A DNA stretch of 64,000 nucleotides from Perognathus longimembris pacificus. Taxonomy: Eukaryota; Chordata; Mammalia; Rodentia; Heteromyidae. Position 1 is the first letter of the stretch. Each line of letters begins with the position of its first letter. The position numbers were made by a program, and so were the translations under genes. This document shows positions 19,761 to 31,848 of this stretch, in pieces. The notes beneath the pieces are model-generated. The model was not told the DNA's origin. It was given only the letters and a program-made list of their open reading frames with translations, and did not search any database. The stretch lies in the NCBI RefSeq assembly GCF_023159225.1, contig NC_063166.1, forward strand, positions 41,402,149 to 41,466,148, in the 5' to 3' direction.

Positions 19761-20490
19761 TGTAATTCATGCTTTAACCCTTGCCAGATTAGATAACCAC
19801 CTTGAATCTTTTTCTTCTACATCTTGATAGTGAAGACAATCCTCTCTACCTTCCAGAATTTATGTGAAGCAAATGTGATCTGAACACATCAGGGACATTG
19901 TCATACAATAAACCTTAGGGAAGCTAATTTCATTCCCACTATTTCTGTGACTTTGGACTACAGGATGGAATTATGGACAACCAAGAAGTTTAGATTTGCT
20001 CCAAAACCATTATGTAAACAGCTTCTTCTAGAGAAAGTACTAGCTCCTTCAATAAGCAGGCTGGAGGGTTCAGGTCAGGGATTGGCTGGCTGGCTGAGGA
20101 TAAGAGCTGATCCCTTATCCTTTAATGGTCATGTATCTGAGAAAATAGTCACATGAACCTTCAGAAATTCTCCTGAGAATCATTTAGGTCACATCATCCT
20201 CAACCTGGCCAGTGTGCTTCTGGCTATATTCTCAGGAGAAATTTTCTTTTGTTATTTAAGAGATTAGTCTCTGTAGGTTTCCTGTAGACAGCAGCTAAAC
20301 TCTTCTATTCATTCTCTAATTTATCTTTCTTCTTTCAAACCAGGAGCTGGGCCTTGGTAGTTTTTTCTTTAGACTCCTTGAGATGATGATATGAACCAGG
20401 AAGAAAAGTACACTCATTTTGAGAGTAATATGAACAAATTATCTAAAGCAATTGTTTAAAGCAAAAAGGAAGTTTATTTAAAAGACTACT
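19761..20490. other. unassigned sequence
   Basis: Nothing recognised. Confidence 0.35.
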
Positions 20491-20491
20491 A

Positions 20492-20700
20492 ACCAGGTGC
20501 TGATGGCTGTGCCTATAAATGTAGCTACTGAGGAGGCTAAGGTATGAGGACTGAAGTTTGAAGCCAGCTTAGGCAAGAAAGTCTGGGAGACTCTTTAATT
20601 AACCACCAAAAAGCTAAAGTGGAAATGTTAGAGCACCAGCCTTGAGTGAAAATATCAAGTGAGAGAGCATTGCCCTAAACTCAAGGTCTATTACCAGCAA
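20492..20700 (+). mobile_element. B1-ID composite SINE
   Basis: 'gtgcctataaatgtagctac' (left half), 'taattaaccaccaaaaagct' (linker), 'gcaccagccttgagtgaaaa' (right half). It ends in a GATG/GATA-rich tail. Confidence 0.82.
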
Positions 20701-20752
20701 ATACATAGATGGATGGATGGAAAGATGGATGGATAGATAGATAGATAAGCAA
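20701..20752. repeat. (GATG)n/(GATA)n SINE-tail microsatellite
   Basis: Short tetranucleotide run directly after the SINE. Confidence 0.85.
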
Positions 20753-21655
20753 ATAATTTAGTAAGCTAGTACAAGGCTGTTTCATAATAGCGGAAATTCA
20801 GTTCAACTCCCAATATAAAAAAGTCAAGTAAAGATTTAGAGGCAAGGAGCAGGGAGGGCTTTATGGATAGGAAACTATTAAAATGAAATCTCTCCTCTTG
20901 GTTCAGCTAGAATATGTCTAAACAGACTTGACTGTTGTTGGAGATCAGCTCAGGTGATACTGAGAATAGGAGAGAAGGAATTTGGTCTGAAGTCAAGCAT
21001 AGATAATTTTTACACATTGATTTAGTAAGATTCTTCTAAACTACACTAACTAGATCATGGAGAGAGCTTTGACCCCATGAAGAAGAGAGTTCAGAGTAGC
21101 CTAAATCAAGTTTGGTCAAAGAAGAGAGACTTAGTCAGGAGTGGCAGAAAGAAGGAAGATTGAGTCCACTCTGAGAAGGACAATAGATCACATCTCCGCC
21201 ATGACAGCAGCCCTGGGGAGGCAGTAAGCTCTCCAGAGCAAAACAGAAAGCAGGAAACAGGAAGTGTATCCTCCAGAGCAGCTGACATTTCTACAGTCAG
21301 AGATAGTGGCCAGAAGTCCTGGAGGATGAACCAGCTCTGCACAGGATATCCCACTCGCTCCCTGTGAACCTGCAAACAAGCAAAGACCACTTGGCCGCTG
21401 GGACCTCCTGAGCACCGACAGAGGAGTCATGGGGAAGCCTGCACTTAAGGAGATGAAATTCTGTATTATCTGCCTGCTGAGGTGAAGGCTTCGTGCAGGT
21501 AATTTAAAAATAGGGAATTTTAGTTCTACCACACCAGATTCTATAGCTAAAAGTTGATACCTTCCACAAATATAAACCCATTTGAGAGCTTGTAGTCTAA
21601 AATATATACATAAATAGCATTATTAAATGGCAAAATTTCAATACAAAACCTAAAC
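20753..21655. other. unassigned sequence, moderately GC-rich at 21.1-21.5 kb
   Basis: Overlapping minus-strand frames at 21106-21532 (94 and 114 codons) have no recognisable domain. I do not call a gene. Confidence 0.35.
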
Positions 21656-21659
21656 GTGA

Positions 21660-21795
21660 TGGAAGTGGGGGGCCGGGAGGGGTGGATGAGAATGTTGAAA
21701 GGGGTGACATTGATCAAAAGGCACTGTATGCATAAAATGCTCTACTGAATGGCAACTGCTTTGTACAACTATTTAAAGAAAATAAAAATACCCCC
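21660..21795 (+). mobile_element. old L1 3'-end fragment
   Basis: 'gtggggggccgggaggggtg' purine tract, then 'gcataaaatgctctactgaa' and 'tttgtacaactatttaaag', in the order seen at 7.02 kb. Confidence 0.5.
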
Positions 21796-21799
21796 CAAA

Positions 21800-24495
21800 T
21801 TAAAAAATGAAGTACAGAGACCAAAATACAGAAGGAAGGAAGGGAGGGACGGGAGGGTAGGAAGAGCTTTATACTCCTGAGATCAGAACATAAGGAGCCC
21901 TAGTGCCTCCTTAAGGAATTATCTCTGTTGAGTCATGTTTACAGAAAAGGCTATGTCTCTTTGAGCAAGCCAAGTGAAAGAACTGCAAAGAGATTGGATC
22001 CTGCTTTGTTACAGGCCTGTTATCACCTCTACATGGGACAGGCTCTACATGGGGACAGGCTTTCAGGCTTGGCTGCCTTCCTACAGTTAATGAAAGCCAA
22101 TAATGTCACCTTAATCCCTATATACCTGCAGCTTGCACATTTAAAGATGTGAATGGGGTAAGCTCCTGAGAAGGGAAGAGAAGACACAATTAATTGCCCA
22201 GTGGTATGCTGTCAAGCCCTGTGGTCCTGTTTGAGCTACAGCTGTGTCCAGGCCATGTGACTATCAAAGAGTAGGTCTCTGAGAAGAAGATATCTGGCTG
22301 GGTTTGGGTGTGGATGGGGAGAGAAGTAAGAAGAATGCAGTTTACCCCAGAAAGATACTCAGACTTTGAAGTCTTAGCAATGCTAGGGGCTTGTGTGGAA
22401 TCTTTCTGAGTCTGATGCCAGAATGCAGCCTGACCTTGCTTGATTTTATTACACTCCTCAATCTTAACCACCTTTGACCACTCTGACCACCATTCCTGCT
22501 ATTGTATTACTCCTTCCCATTCAATTTTCAATAGAAGAAATTGTTAGAGCTTAAAAGAGTTTCAGTAATCACTCACTCAACCTTTTCACTTTAAATAAGT
22601 GGGAATGGAATTTTAAGTGACTAGATATGCTTAGGACAGAGTGGGGAATCATGTCCTCATGGCCCTCCTTTCCCCTCTCCTCAATGCTGCTCCTTTCTCT
22701 GCTCAGCTCTCCTCGCTTCTTCCTATTCATCTACTTCCTTCTTCTTCCTTTACCATGACTCTTTTTTCCCTTACATATGATTTCTGGAAGTCAGAAATCA
22801 GAGTTCTTTTACTCTGTCACCAAACAGTTAAGTGACTTGCTCAAAATCACTTATCTCAGGACTCTTTTGGAGGCTATCTGTAAACTGAAATTTTTAGTTT
22901 GAATCTTAGTGACATTCTATGTGATTAACAAATCCAGATCTTTCCTTTCTGGTACACTAAAAACAAAACAAAAACAAACAAACAAACAAAAAACCACTAT
23001 ATTTTCCAGCACACAGAAGGCTGCTACATTGCAGGATGGATGAAGAGCGACTACCTTGAGTACTTTACCTTCTCTTTTCTCTCTCTTTGTCCTGACTCAA
23101 CTTTTTTTCTTCTATCATCATCCTAGGAGAGCAATGAACCTTGGTCCATCTTTAAGAACTAGGAACTGATTAAAATACTTTTAGCCACAAGATCCTAAAC
23201 TCCCATGAGCCATGCGAATGAAAATAAAATTCAAAGTTTGTTGAATGCCTACAGTGCTCAAATCATGTTATCATAATTTGTATTACGCTATAGTTTTCTT
23301 GCTCCTTTCAGTGGCCTTCCAACCTGATATCTAAACCAAATAGCAATGTGGGGAAATGTAAAGCACAGCTGGCTTTGATTGCCCCATTTTTATTCTTATT
23401 GTTGGCTAAAATTTTATAAATTGGAAGGCAGAGCTTTCAATTGCCATTAGCCAGTATCATTTTCAATAAATCTCAAAGCAAACCTTAGAATATCAATAGA
23501 TCAGTTACAAAGGAATGGCATACAGAAGTGTGTCTAATTTGGGGGCTAGGTCAAGCCTATTGGAAATGATATAAAGTTGTCACATCATTTACATGCACCT
23601 GTATTATGTGAGTTCCTTTGGATTCTTCTGAAAACATCTGAAGCTCAGGCCCTGGAACTGCACTCTGTCTTCATTAGAACTGTCAGTTTCCTATCAGTCA
23701 TGATGTCCACTACTGCTACCCAATTCTTCAGGCACACTTTTCTTCATGGCACTGCCACCAAGCTCATCCATCTGGTCACCGAAAGAATATAATGGAGCAT
23801 ATTTTCAGGATGACCAATTAGATGTGCACTTCCATGAACAATAATAGGATTTATGCTCCAGATTTTTCTTCAGTAAATCTAGCCTTTCCCCTTATGAGCA
23901 ACAGATGGGTTTTCCACAATGGCTCATTACTTCCTGGCTCAGTTCTGCTGCCAGAAATGAAGTATAAAGTTCTTTATGGATAGAGAAAGATGCATAAGTC
24001 ACTGTGCATTATTCTCAGCCTCCTTTCTCCTTTATTCCATTAGAGTGCTCTATTGCTCAAGATGAGCAGGTTAGAGAAGATGACCATGTCCCCACTGAAA
24101 ATGGAGATATATGTACCTTCAGCTCAGGTATTTTCCTGATGTCACAGGTCTCTGGGTGATTCTGTGTTTCTCAAAAGAAATGGTAATTGTGATTATTTCA
24201 TTCCTTAAAATGTTTTCTAGCACCTGACAGAGTATCTTTGTAAAGTTTGGTCAGTTGGGGGCACAAGTCAGTGCCCCTAAACAGTACATGATACATCTGA
24301 GAAAGAAAAACAATTCTTCTTTAAGGAATTACAGATTTGTCAGGACTTTATATCCTAGCCAGATGGAGATGATTCCATTGTCAACTGGAGAAGGATAAGG
24401 AGTCACCTGAAAAGTTTGCCATGATACATACTGTATGGGAAAGTACAATAACAAAAATTCATGAGGAGAGAGGATGAAAGGTTGAGAAATAGTGC
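21800..24495. other. unassigned sequence
   Basis: No convincing gene. A weak MIR-like word ('aagtgacttgctcaaaatca') occurs at 22830, and short A-rich and (CAAA)n runs at 22963-22990. Small frames (21928, 22190, 22641, 23577) have no supporting features. Confidence 0.35.
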
Positions 24496-24499
24496 CCAG

Positions 24500-24705
24500 T
24501 GCACAATTCTCACACCTGTGAATGCAGAGCCAGCTGTGCTGGCCTTGATTCAAGCCAGTTCTGCCTAGGAAATTCCTTAACAATTTGTACAGGCTTTAGT
24601 TTCTTTGTATAAATAAAAAAACAGCAATGGGGATTAATACTTCAAAGCACTCATAATAGTGCCTATAGAGCTTGTAGTAAATCTTTAGCTGTGTGGATGG
24701 AGAAC
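24500..24705 (+). mobile_element. MIR
   Basis: Sense MIR from 'gaatgcagagccagctgtgc' through 'gctttagtttctttgtataa', 'caatggggattaatacttc' and 'gtgcctatagagcttgtagt'. This is near full length. Confidence 0.72.
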
Positions 24706-24709
24706 CAGC

Positions 24710-25755
24710 AGATCCTGTCGTAAGTGAGTGGTGCAGAGACACTGGCCAGTAGCTTCAGTGTGGCTAGCAAGTATACAAACTCTCTTGCTCTCAGACCTCA
24801 GAGGTGGGCACAGGCAACCCAAACTCATTTTTGGTATTTTTGTATGATCAAAAGAAATGAATTGTCCTTCTCCAATGAAGAAGGATCTGAATTAAAAATC
24901 TAGCACTGAATGAGCTGGTAAGTCATGAGCATCAGAAAAGGGGAATATAACTTCTAAGGCAGCAGGCTATGAAATGAAGAAGCAGGCCCCATGTGTTGCT
25001 GCAGGCCATGGCAGCACTGGCCTCCAGGGAAGTCACCCCACTTTCTTCCTCCAGTTTGCCCACCTGAATCAAGACATCACCTTGTTGTTGTTGTTAAAAC
25101 AAGAGAAAGATATAATGAGTTGAATTAAGTTTCTGACATTCCCAAGCAGAGAACAAAATTTACTAAAAGTATAGCTCTCTGTGCTACACTTTCTTCACAA
25201 GTGATGAGGCCGGAAGGCTGAAAGAGAGAGAGGTGACTGTGGAGGGGGGAGGGGGAGAATAGAGGGCCACTTTTAGAAAGACATCTGGCAAAGAAACAGT
25301 GCTTAGGTTATTTCTACAGTCAAGCATGGAATGATAGAATCAGAGTCAGAAACTGGGAATTAGCCTCACAGAGTACATATAGAATAGTGATGTGATTTTA
25401 TATTCATCAGGACATTGCCAAGTGCAGGGCAGCCATCCCTACCAGGTGGTCCATGGCTCTGCTGGGGAAGACAAGGCTGCTCTCATTATGAGGACAACCA
25501 AACTTCACAGTGCTTCTTTTCATTCATCATCCTTTTTTTTTCTGAGAAATCCTAAGTTCTTTTCTCACTCAGGAGAAAATCACAATAGCAGAACATAATC
25601 ATTATTATAGTGATTGCCTCACAAATTTTATGTCTTGGGACAAACATCCCTATTAAATTTGTGTTAAATATTAATGGGAGATAAACTATAGGACATTTGA
25701 TAGCCAACAGGATTGGGAGAACGAATGTTTATTTGAAATCTATCCAGTAATAACC
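24710..25755. other. unassigned sequence
   Basis: A short (GTT)4 run at 25083-25096 and a G-rich run at 25240-25255. Otherwise nothing recognised. Confidence 0.35.
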
Positions 25756-25757
25756 GA

Positions 25758-25983
25758 GGTTGGGGACTTGTGGCTGCTATGCTATCTACTCAAGAGGCTG
25801 TGATCTAAGGACCAAAGTTGGAGGTCAGCCTGAGCAGAAGAGTCTCTGAGATTCTTACCTCCATCCACTTAACTAGCAAAATTCCATTAGTGGAAGTATG
25901 ACTCAAGGTATGTGCCTGCCTTGAATAAAAGATCAAGTAAGTGTGCAAGGCCCTACATTCAAGCCCTAGGACTGGCACCAAAA
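25758..25983 (+). mobile_element. B1-ID composite SINE
   Basis: 'tatctactcaagaggctgtg' left half; 'caagccctaggactggcacc' at the 3' end. Confidence 0.8.
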
Positions 25984-26765
25984 GTCTAGTGATATACCAA
26001 AATTGGGAGCCTGTCACCTGCAAATTTGAAAAAAAGAAACAAATCAGAACATGCATGAAGCCCACAAAGATCCTCAGCTGGGACCATGTAGGAGCAACAC
26101 GGGTCATGGCCTAATGGTTCTTTCAGTGATAGTCAACTTGACTTTGGAAAATATGAAACCAGGAACCCTCTGACAATACATAAATCCAACTGCATTTTTT
26201 CCTAGTTTGATTTCCTTGAGGATTTGTGATAATGAAGACAGATATTATACTAAATGGCATCCTATACTTGGAAACTAGAATTTTCATTTAAAAGATTGCA
26301 TTTGGCAGGAAATCTTTTGGAACACTACCTCCTTTACCTATGAAACAGTTTTAAATGTGAACAGCACATTTCTCAGATGGAGAAGGAAGAATGAAGACCC
26401 AGAACACAGGAATCTTCTCAGCTCTCTTCAGCACACAGTGCTGAGATCTGAAGCTAGCTGGCATTTCATAGCTGTTTAGAAAGTAGAAGTAATGAAAAAT
26501 AATGGGCTGATCTTTCAGGAAAATTTACAGTGAGTGGAACAGACAGGCCTCAGTTATAGCTATTAAAATAAAATGAAGAGAAAACAGAAATAATTACCAC
26601 AGCAATTTCTGTGAACCAGAGAACTCATGCAATTACACTGTAATATTAGAGGCAACAGAAACTACAAATGGACATTCTGAAATCCTAACAGACATTCAAG
26701 TCTTTCTGACAGACTTGAACTGGATAATTAAAACATGGATTAGCTTTTACCATTTTATATTTATA
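25984..26765. other. unassigned sequence
   Basis: Nothing recognised. Confidence 0.35.
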
Positions 26766-26769
26766 TAAT

Positions 26770-26878
26770 AGTAGTAACCTTGAGGTTTGAAAAAAACTGT
26801 GCAGGGGCCATACCAGCCTAATTCTTTTATATCACATAAGCCTTGACACACACAAATATGTTGCCCAAATTCCATATA
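26770..26878 (-). pseudogene. U6 snRNA-like pseudogene (decayed)
   Basis: The plus strand carries the complement of U6 landmarks in order: a remnant of the 3' segment, 'gcaggggccat' at 26803 (facing the U6 central ATGGCCCCTGC), 'gcctaattctt' (facing AAGATTAGC), and 'aatatgttgccc' near 26866 (facing the 5' GGCAGCACATAT region). The span of about 108 nt equals U6 length. Many substitutions rule out function. U6 retrocopies are common products of L1 activity. Confidence 0.55.
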
Positions 26879-27174
26879 GATACCACTGAACATCTTTTTA
26901 AATAGCTAAAAGTGTGAGACCTAACCTCATCAAGTCCCACAAGGATAAGGAACAACTGGAACTCCAACAATCTCCTATAACTCTGAAGGTAATGTAAAAT
27001 AGAACACCTACTTTGGGAAATTGTGTGGTGGTCTCTTATGCTACACAGTTCTCTGTAATTCAGGGATACTACTCATCCTTACCCCCAAATAATTTTTAAA
27101 AATACTCATTTGGCCTCAAGAAGCAAAACCCCAAAATGATGCTTTATGTCCTGAACACATCATACTTAGTATCT

Positions 27175-27300
27175 TTACTTATTATTTAACACGATTATAA
27201 AGGTGATATACAGGGGTGTTGCAATTACATAAATCAGGAAATAAGTACATTTTTTAAACAATACCACTTCTTTCCTCTTTTTCTCCTAGTTATTTTCCTC
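27175..27300 (-). mobile_element. old L1 3'-end fragment
   Basis: 'gatatacaggggtgttgcaa', 'aaatcaggaaataagtacat' and 'accacttctttcctcttttt' parallel the minus-strand L1 end at 658-790. Confidence 0.6.
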
Positions 27301-27309
27301 CACACACTG

Positions 27310-28005
27310 AACATCTTTGAACAGCCTCTGAAGCAGCCTCAGAACCATGGTCTCTCCCATCTCCTCTTGCCCTTCTGTCTCTTGTCTTTCATTCTCCTTA
27401 GTAGGTCATAAAAATCAGAATTCCTTTCACCGAAGATATTCAAGTCATATATCCTAACTTTCTGTATAGGAGCTGTCTATCCAGAAATTCCTGTTTCATC
27501 ATTTTCATAGGAATCCTTTTGGAAGGGTCCCATCCTGTACTTTGGATGCAGGAATGGCATACAGACCAGACAGAGAAAACAGAGAAGTCAAAGAGACAGG
27601 CCTTGCTGAGTTTTCCTACTCAGTCTATTATTTAAGTCAGTGGTTGTACTTGCTTCTTTTGCACAAAACCTTTTTTACACAGTTGCCCATGTTTTAAGGA
27701 ATACAAGTATAAAAAATGGGTCATTGTGTTTACTCTGTATTATTGAGTTCACTCTGCATCTATAGATTTAGCCTGCATCACTGGATTTATTATGTATCAT
27801 TGGCTTTATCACATATCATTGGACTTATCCTGCAACACAGAATTTACCTATGTCATTGAGTTTATTCTGTAACATCAGGTTTAGCTTGTTTCATTAGGTT
27901 CTCATTCTAAAGCCTCCTGTGGCATAAAAAACTTTGACTAAATAGACCTGTGTACTCTTCTCTTGTTAACCTATCATTTGTTATAGATTGTGAGCCATGA
28001 CTTTA
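27310..28005 (+). mobile_element. possible LTR (ERV-type), contains a minisatellite
   Basis: The segment ends with an LTR-like R/U5 look: 'ggcataaaaaactttgac', 'gacctgtgtactcttctctt', then 'cctatcatttgttatag'. The block near 27440-27545 ('ggagctgtctatccagaaa') also looks LTR-like. No clear TG/CA ends or TSD were found, so this is a hypothesis. Confidence 0.35.
27722..27905. repeat. degenerate 19-20 bp minisatellite
   Basis: About nine to ten units of the kind 'tgagtttattctgtaacat' and 'tggatttattatgtatcat' stacked head to tail, with spacing 18-21 bp and roughly 60-70% identity between units. Confidence 0.8.
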
Positions 28006-28029
28006 GGAGGAATCAGGAATCTTTCCACC

Positions 28030-28400
28030 ATTACAGCAGCAATTTTATCGGCATTGGCTCAAATTGGAAACAATCCAATGTCTGTGGCTATCAGATGACT
28101 AAAGAAATTGTGGTGGTATCATACATAGAAGTTTGCTTAGCAATAATAAGACAACAACAGGAATTGACTTCAAACAAATAACTGTTGGGAAAAGAAGCCC
28201 AAAAGTTTCCATCCTGTGTACTTCTATTTATGAAAACCTATGGCTAGCAGTTGACATGTTTGAAAAGGGTATTGGGTGCCTGCCCAGGAGAATGAAGCCC
28301 TTTTTGGTTGTAGTGAAAATGGCTTATCTTGTTTGTGGTGGTAGTTACATGCCTGTATATATTTTTTTCAGAATTCATGATATGAGGTACATAAAAGGAG
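28030..28400 (+). mobile_element. ancient L1M-type 3' end
   Basis: 'gctcaaattggaaacaatcc', 'gactaaagaaattgtggtgg' and 'ttagcaataataagacaaca' follow the conserved C-terminal ORF2/3' UTR order of old mammalian L1, including 'ggctagcagttgacatg' and 'cttatcttgtttgtggtggt' downstream. Confidence 0.7.
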
Positions 28401-28830
28401 TGGTTTTGCCGGGAAGCCACCATCTTAAAAGTATACACAGCAAGCCACTCCAAAACTTGATGATCTGAAAGGCCCACCATTTTTCAGGAGTTTGGTGGTT
28501 CAGTGTGCAAGTGCACAATTGGCTTCTCTAGGTGCAGCTATGGTGATGATGCTTATTGCTGCCAACTTGCTTGTTGCAGGTCCGAGTGTGACCTACCAGG
28601 CTCTTTCTTCTTAAACAATGGAATAGCAGAGCCAGGTTCTGATGGTAGAAACACAGCATAACACATAGAACTGCAGAAAAAAGATCTCAAATTTCTGATT
28701 TTATTCCATCTGCAAATGTATTTTCAAGAAAGAAAAAAAATCACAGGACTTAGCTTGAATTCAGGAGACAGGGAAGTAAAAATCCACTTTGAGTGGATAT
28801 CAAATACAAAATGAAGTGTCAATAATCCAT
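28401..28830. other. unassigned sequence
   Basis: Nothing recognised. Confidence 0.35.
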
Positions 28831-28838
28831 TCTATTGC

Positions 28839-28875
28839 TGTTGGTGGTGGTGGTGGTAGTGGTGGTGGTGGTGGT
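28839..28875. repeat. (GGT)n microsatellite
   Basis: GGT/GTG repeats with one AGT interruption. They abut the 3' side of the minus-strand SINE that follows. Confidence 0.9.
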
Positions 28876-29093
28876 CCTATAGCTTAAATTCAGGGACTAG
28901 GATTTGTCCTTGAACTTTTCTGCTCAAGGTTAGCACTCTACCACTTTGAGCCACAATTCTACTTCCAGATTTCTGATTGTTAATTGGAGATAAGAGTTTC
29001 ATGGATTTTCTTGCCTGGACTGTTTTTGAACTGTGACCCTCAGATCTCAGCCTCCTGAGTAACTAGTACTACAGGCATCAGTGACCAGCTTCA
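28876..29093 (-). mobile_element. B1-ID composite SINE
   Basis: Antisense landmarks: 'gctcaaggttagcactctac', 'ttaattggagataagagttt', 'cctcctgagtaactagtact'. Confidence 0.88.
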
Positions 29094-29190
29094 AAACCAA
29101 TTCCTATAGAAGGCTCTACATTGTTTACATTTTTGTGGAAGGCTCTGCAATTTACCATCAGTCCTCTGCTTTCTTTAGAAATATCAAGAA

Positions 29191-29348
29191 GAGCTGGGCT
29201 CATGCTGTAATCAAGATACTGAGATAGGTGGATCATAGGTCAAAGCCTGTGCTTTGAACACAGAGAGGATCATCTTCAATTATCCAGGAGTGGCAAAGCA
29301 CCAGTCTTGAGCAAGAGCACGAGACCCTGAGTTGAAGACCCAGTACCA
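29191..29348 (+). mobile_element. B1-ID composite SINE, internally deleted
   Basis: A short left half ('gggctcatgctgtaatcaag') joins directly to the ID-like half ('accagtcttgagcaagagc'). It ends 'acccagtaccatca' and runs into the CA array. Confidence 0.78.

Positions 29349-29349
<1 letters not shown>

Positions 29350-29404
<55 letters not shown>
29350..29404. repeat. (CA)n microsatellite
   Basis: About 27 perfect CA units, grown from the tail of the preceding SINE. Confidence 0.98.
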
Positions 29405-29407
<3 letters not shown>

Positions 29408-30595
29408 AGAAAAAATGATCACAAGAAACCAAGTTTTGCTATTTCTTATTATTACCATTGACAATTTATTCTGTAGCACTTAGACTGAATGTTTTCTGAA
29501 GAGCATAGTTGTTCTTATTTGGTGGTTAGAAGCCTGTGATTTACTCCGATTTATTTTTGTGCTGGAAATTAGAAAGCAGGATACCAGTTGAAGTGATCAC
29601 TTAAGATAACCATGACATGGCATGTTCTTTGCAGGTTTTCCATCAGCCTGTAGGATTTAGAAACTTGTTTTAACCCTCTATGTGCACCTTCCTTATTTTC
29701 TTTGTGCTTTTATTACAAAAATCTCAAATATATTTTGAAAACAAATAGAATCTGAGTGGGAATCATAAATAAAGCCAAGCATAGCTGCGGGGGTAGAATA
29801 TTTGCTCTCCAGTCATTTCTTTGGAATACATTCTTTGAACTATGCCAATCTCTTGATTTCCCCCTGCTGTGCTTTCTTCATCATTTCAGAAGGATAATGA
29901 TGTCTTTTTTGCTTACTTTTCAACATAATGGAGAAAGCATGTGACATCATAATGTGCTTTTTGGCACAGTGGGCTCTGTGGTTCTCAGTAATGTCATTAA
30001 GTGAGTGCACAGGTGTGACTACAGCCCTGGAGGAAGCCCATACTGTTCTATAAATGGAACAAAAACCTACCCTTGACTTCTTGCAGTGGCTTTGCCTGCC
30101 AAGTGATTGGGGAGATTTGTGCAAAGCAGGAGTGGTTCCACTGCAGCATCAAACCTGTACATAGGGATGGGAGTTCTTCAGCTGTTGATGGTTGTGGAAT
30201 GAGCCAGTGTTTCAGGCTGATTTTAAGTAGAAAGCTTACCTTAGTCTTGGCAAGATGTGGAGGGATTTGTGGTGTCAAAGCCAAGGTTGAATGAAATACA
30301 AGGATAAAGGAGCACTGAGAAGCAACTTCCAGGGTACAAGACAATGAAATTGGGCCCATGGCAGGTTTGGTGAGAAAGTAGTGTGAGACTTAAAGACAAG
30401 TGGTCTTCGTTCTCCCTGCTCTTCACTCTGCCCTTGGGCCTCTCAGTGCAATACAGGGAAAATGCTGGAGTTTCTTTTGGTCATTTTTTCAATCCTGAAA
30501 AAAATCGAAAGTAATTAATTTCAATGAACAATTATTATAGACACTTAACCAATAAGATTCTATAGTCTACATGTGGCCAGAGCCAGAGAACATAT
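29405..30595. other. unassigned sequence
   Basis: Overlapping short frames on both strands at 29756-30426. None carries a recognisable domain. Confidence 0.35.
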
Positions 30596-30597
30596 TT

Positions 30598-30598
<1 letters not shown>

Positions 30599-30647
<49 letters not shown>
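30599..30647. repeat. (GT)n microsatellite
   Basis: About 24 units, immediately before a minus-strand SINE, so it corresponds to that SINE's CA tail. Confidence 0.98.
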
Positions 30648-30855
30648 TGGTACAGGAGCTTGAACTCAGTGCATGGCACTAGTCCTGAGCTAATTAGCTC
30701 AATGCTGATTTTCTGCCACTTGATCCACATATTCACTTTTGTCTTTTTGCCTCTTATGGATGGGCATTCCTTCTTGGGCTGCTTGGAACCATTATTCTTA
30801 GAGCTTAACCTTCCAAATAGCTAGAATTACAGGCATGAGCCACGAGTGCCCAGTT
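30648..30855 (-). mobile_element. B1-ID composite SINE
   Basis: 'aggagcttgaactcagtgca' and 'aattacaggcatgagccacg' in antisense. The interior is diverged. Confidence 0.82.
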
Positions 30856-30859
30856 GGAT

Positions 30860-31845
30860 ATAATTTTATTTTATCAAAGTTGTTAAACTTGCTTTGAGAA
30901 GGTGCAAAATTACCCATTAGAGCTGCTTGTCAAAGGGCTGAAAGCAGCAACCTGCAGTGAGTTTCATGTTAATGATCTAGAATCCTTGAGGTGCAGACAG
31001 TGCCAAATATGCATAAACTGTATTAATTCTCAAGTATATAAGAATTGTACCGAATTTACATAAGCTGGGTATTAAAAGTTGTAATTGAGTGAGTCCTCCA
31101 GAAATATGAACTGGAATTTCAAAAGTAGATCCTACTTAGAATTTTAAACAGTTTCCTCTGCTGATGTTTAAAGATGATATGGTTGCTGGTGTCATTGGCT
31201 TAGCTCTGGGAGATAAAAAGTCCTTGCTTCAAAGGCTCCTTACAGTGCTCTCCAGCACACAGTCAGCAGTGAGACCAGGGAGCACCCAGGCAAAGAGAGA
31301 ATGAATCTGAGGCAGGGAGAGGACAAAGGTAGTAGGGGGCTATGGCACTGGTACAGATGGTCAGGGGAGGTTCCCCTGAAGGAATGCATTTGTGCTGGCA
31401 TTTCTGAAATGATAAGACTTGGAGCTGAAGAGTTGAAAGTATGGTTTGAATTGAAAGGGAAGACATGAACTCACCAAGTTCCAGACACTTCATAGTGGCA
31501 GATATTTTATAGCCATCTTTTGTCATTTCAAACCCAGTTGAATCAAGGTTCTCTTTAAAAATAATCTCCTTAACTTTCCTGACCTTTATCTTTGCTTTAT
31601 TATCTGTGTTTTACTTGAATTGTAACTGATATAATACTGGTAGTATATTTCGATGTAACCAAGTGTGGTTCTTTTTTGTTTGAAGGGGGTTAATCAGGGA
31701 AGCATCCTAGAGAGCCCAGGGTTTAGGATTTCAATGTTCTACTCAGAAACACACCTTGGGATGAGGCTGCTTTGAACTACTAGTCTCAAACAAGCATCAG
31801 GTTGGAAAGCTGTGAATCTGCTTAGTGAATATTGATATTCACTTT
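30860..31845. other. unassigned sequence
   Basis: Nothing recognised. Confidence 0.35.
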
Positions 31846-31848
31846 CAC

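Noticed and set aside
21106..21532. Overlapping minus frames of 94 and 114 codons in a GC-richer patch
   Set aside because: Two different frames overlap, neither has recognisable features, and no exon-like boundary pair is clear.
27722..27905. Regularly spaced repeats resembling a CRISPR array
   Set aside because: The units are contiguous with no unique spacers, and this is a mammalian genome. It is a minisatellite. The same holds for 57549-57835.
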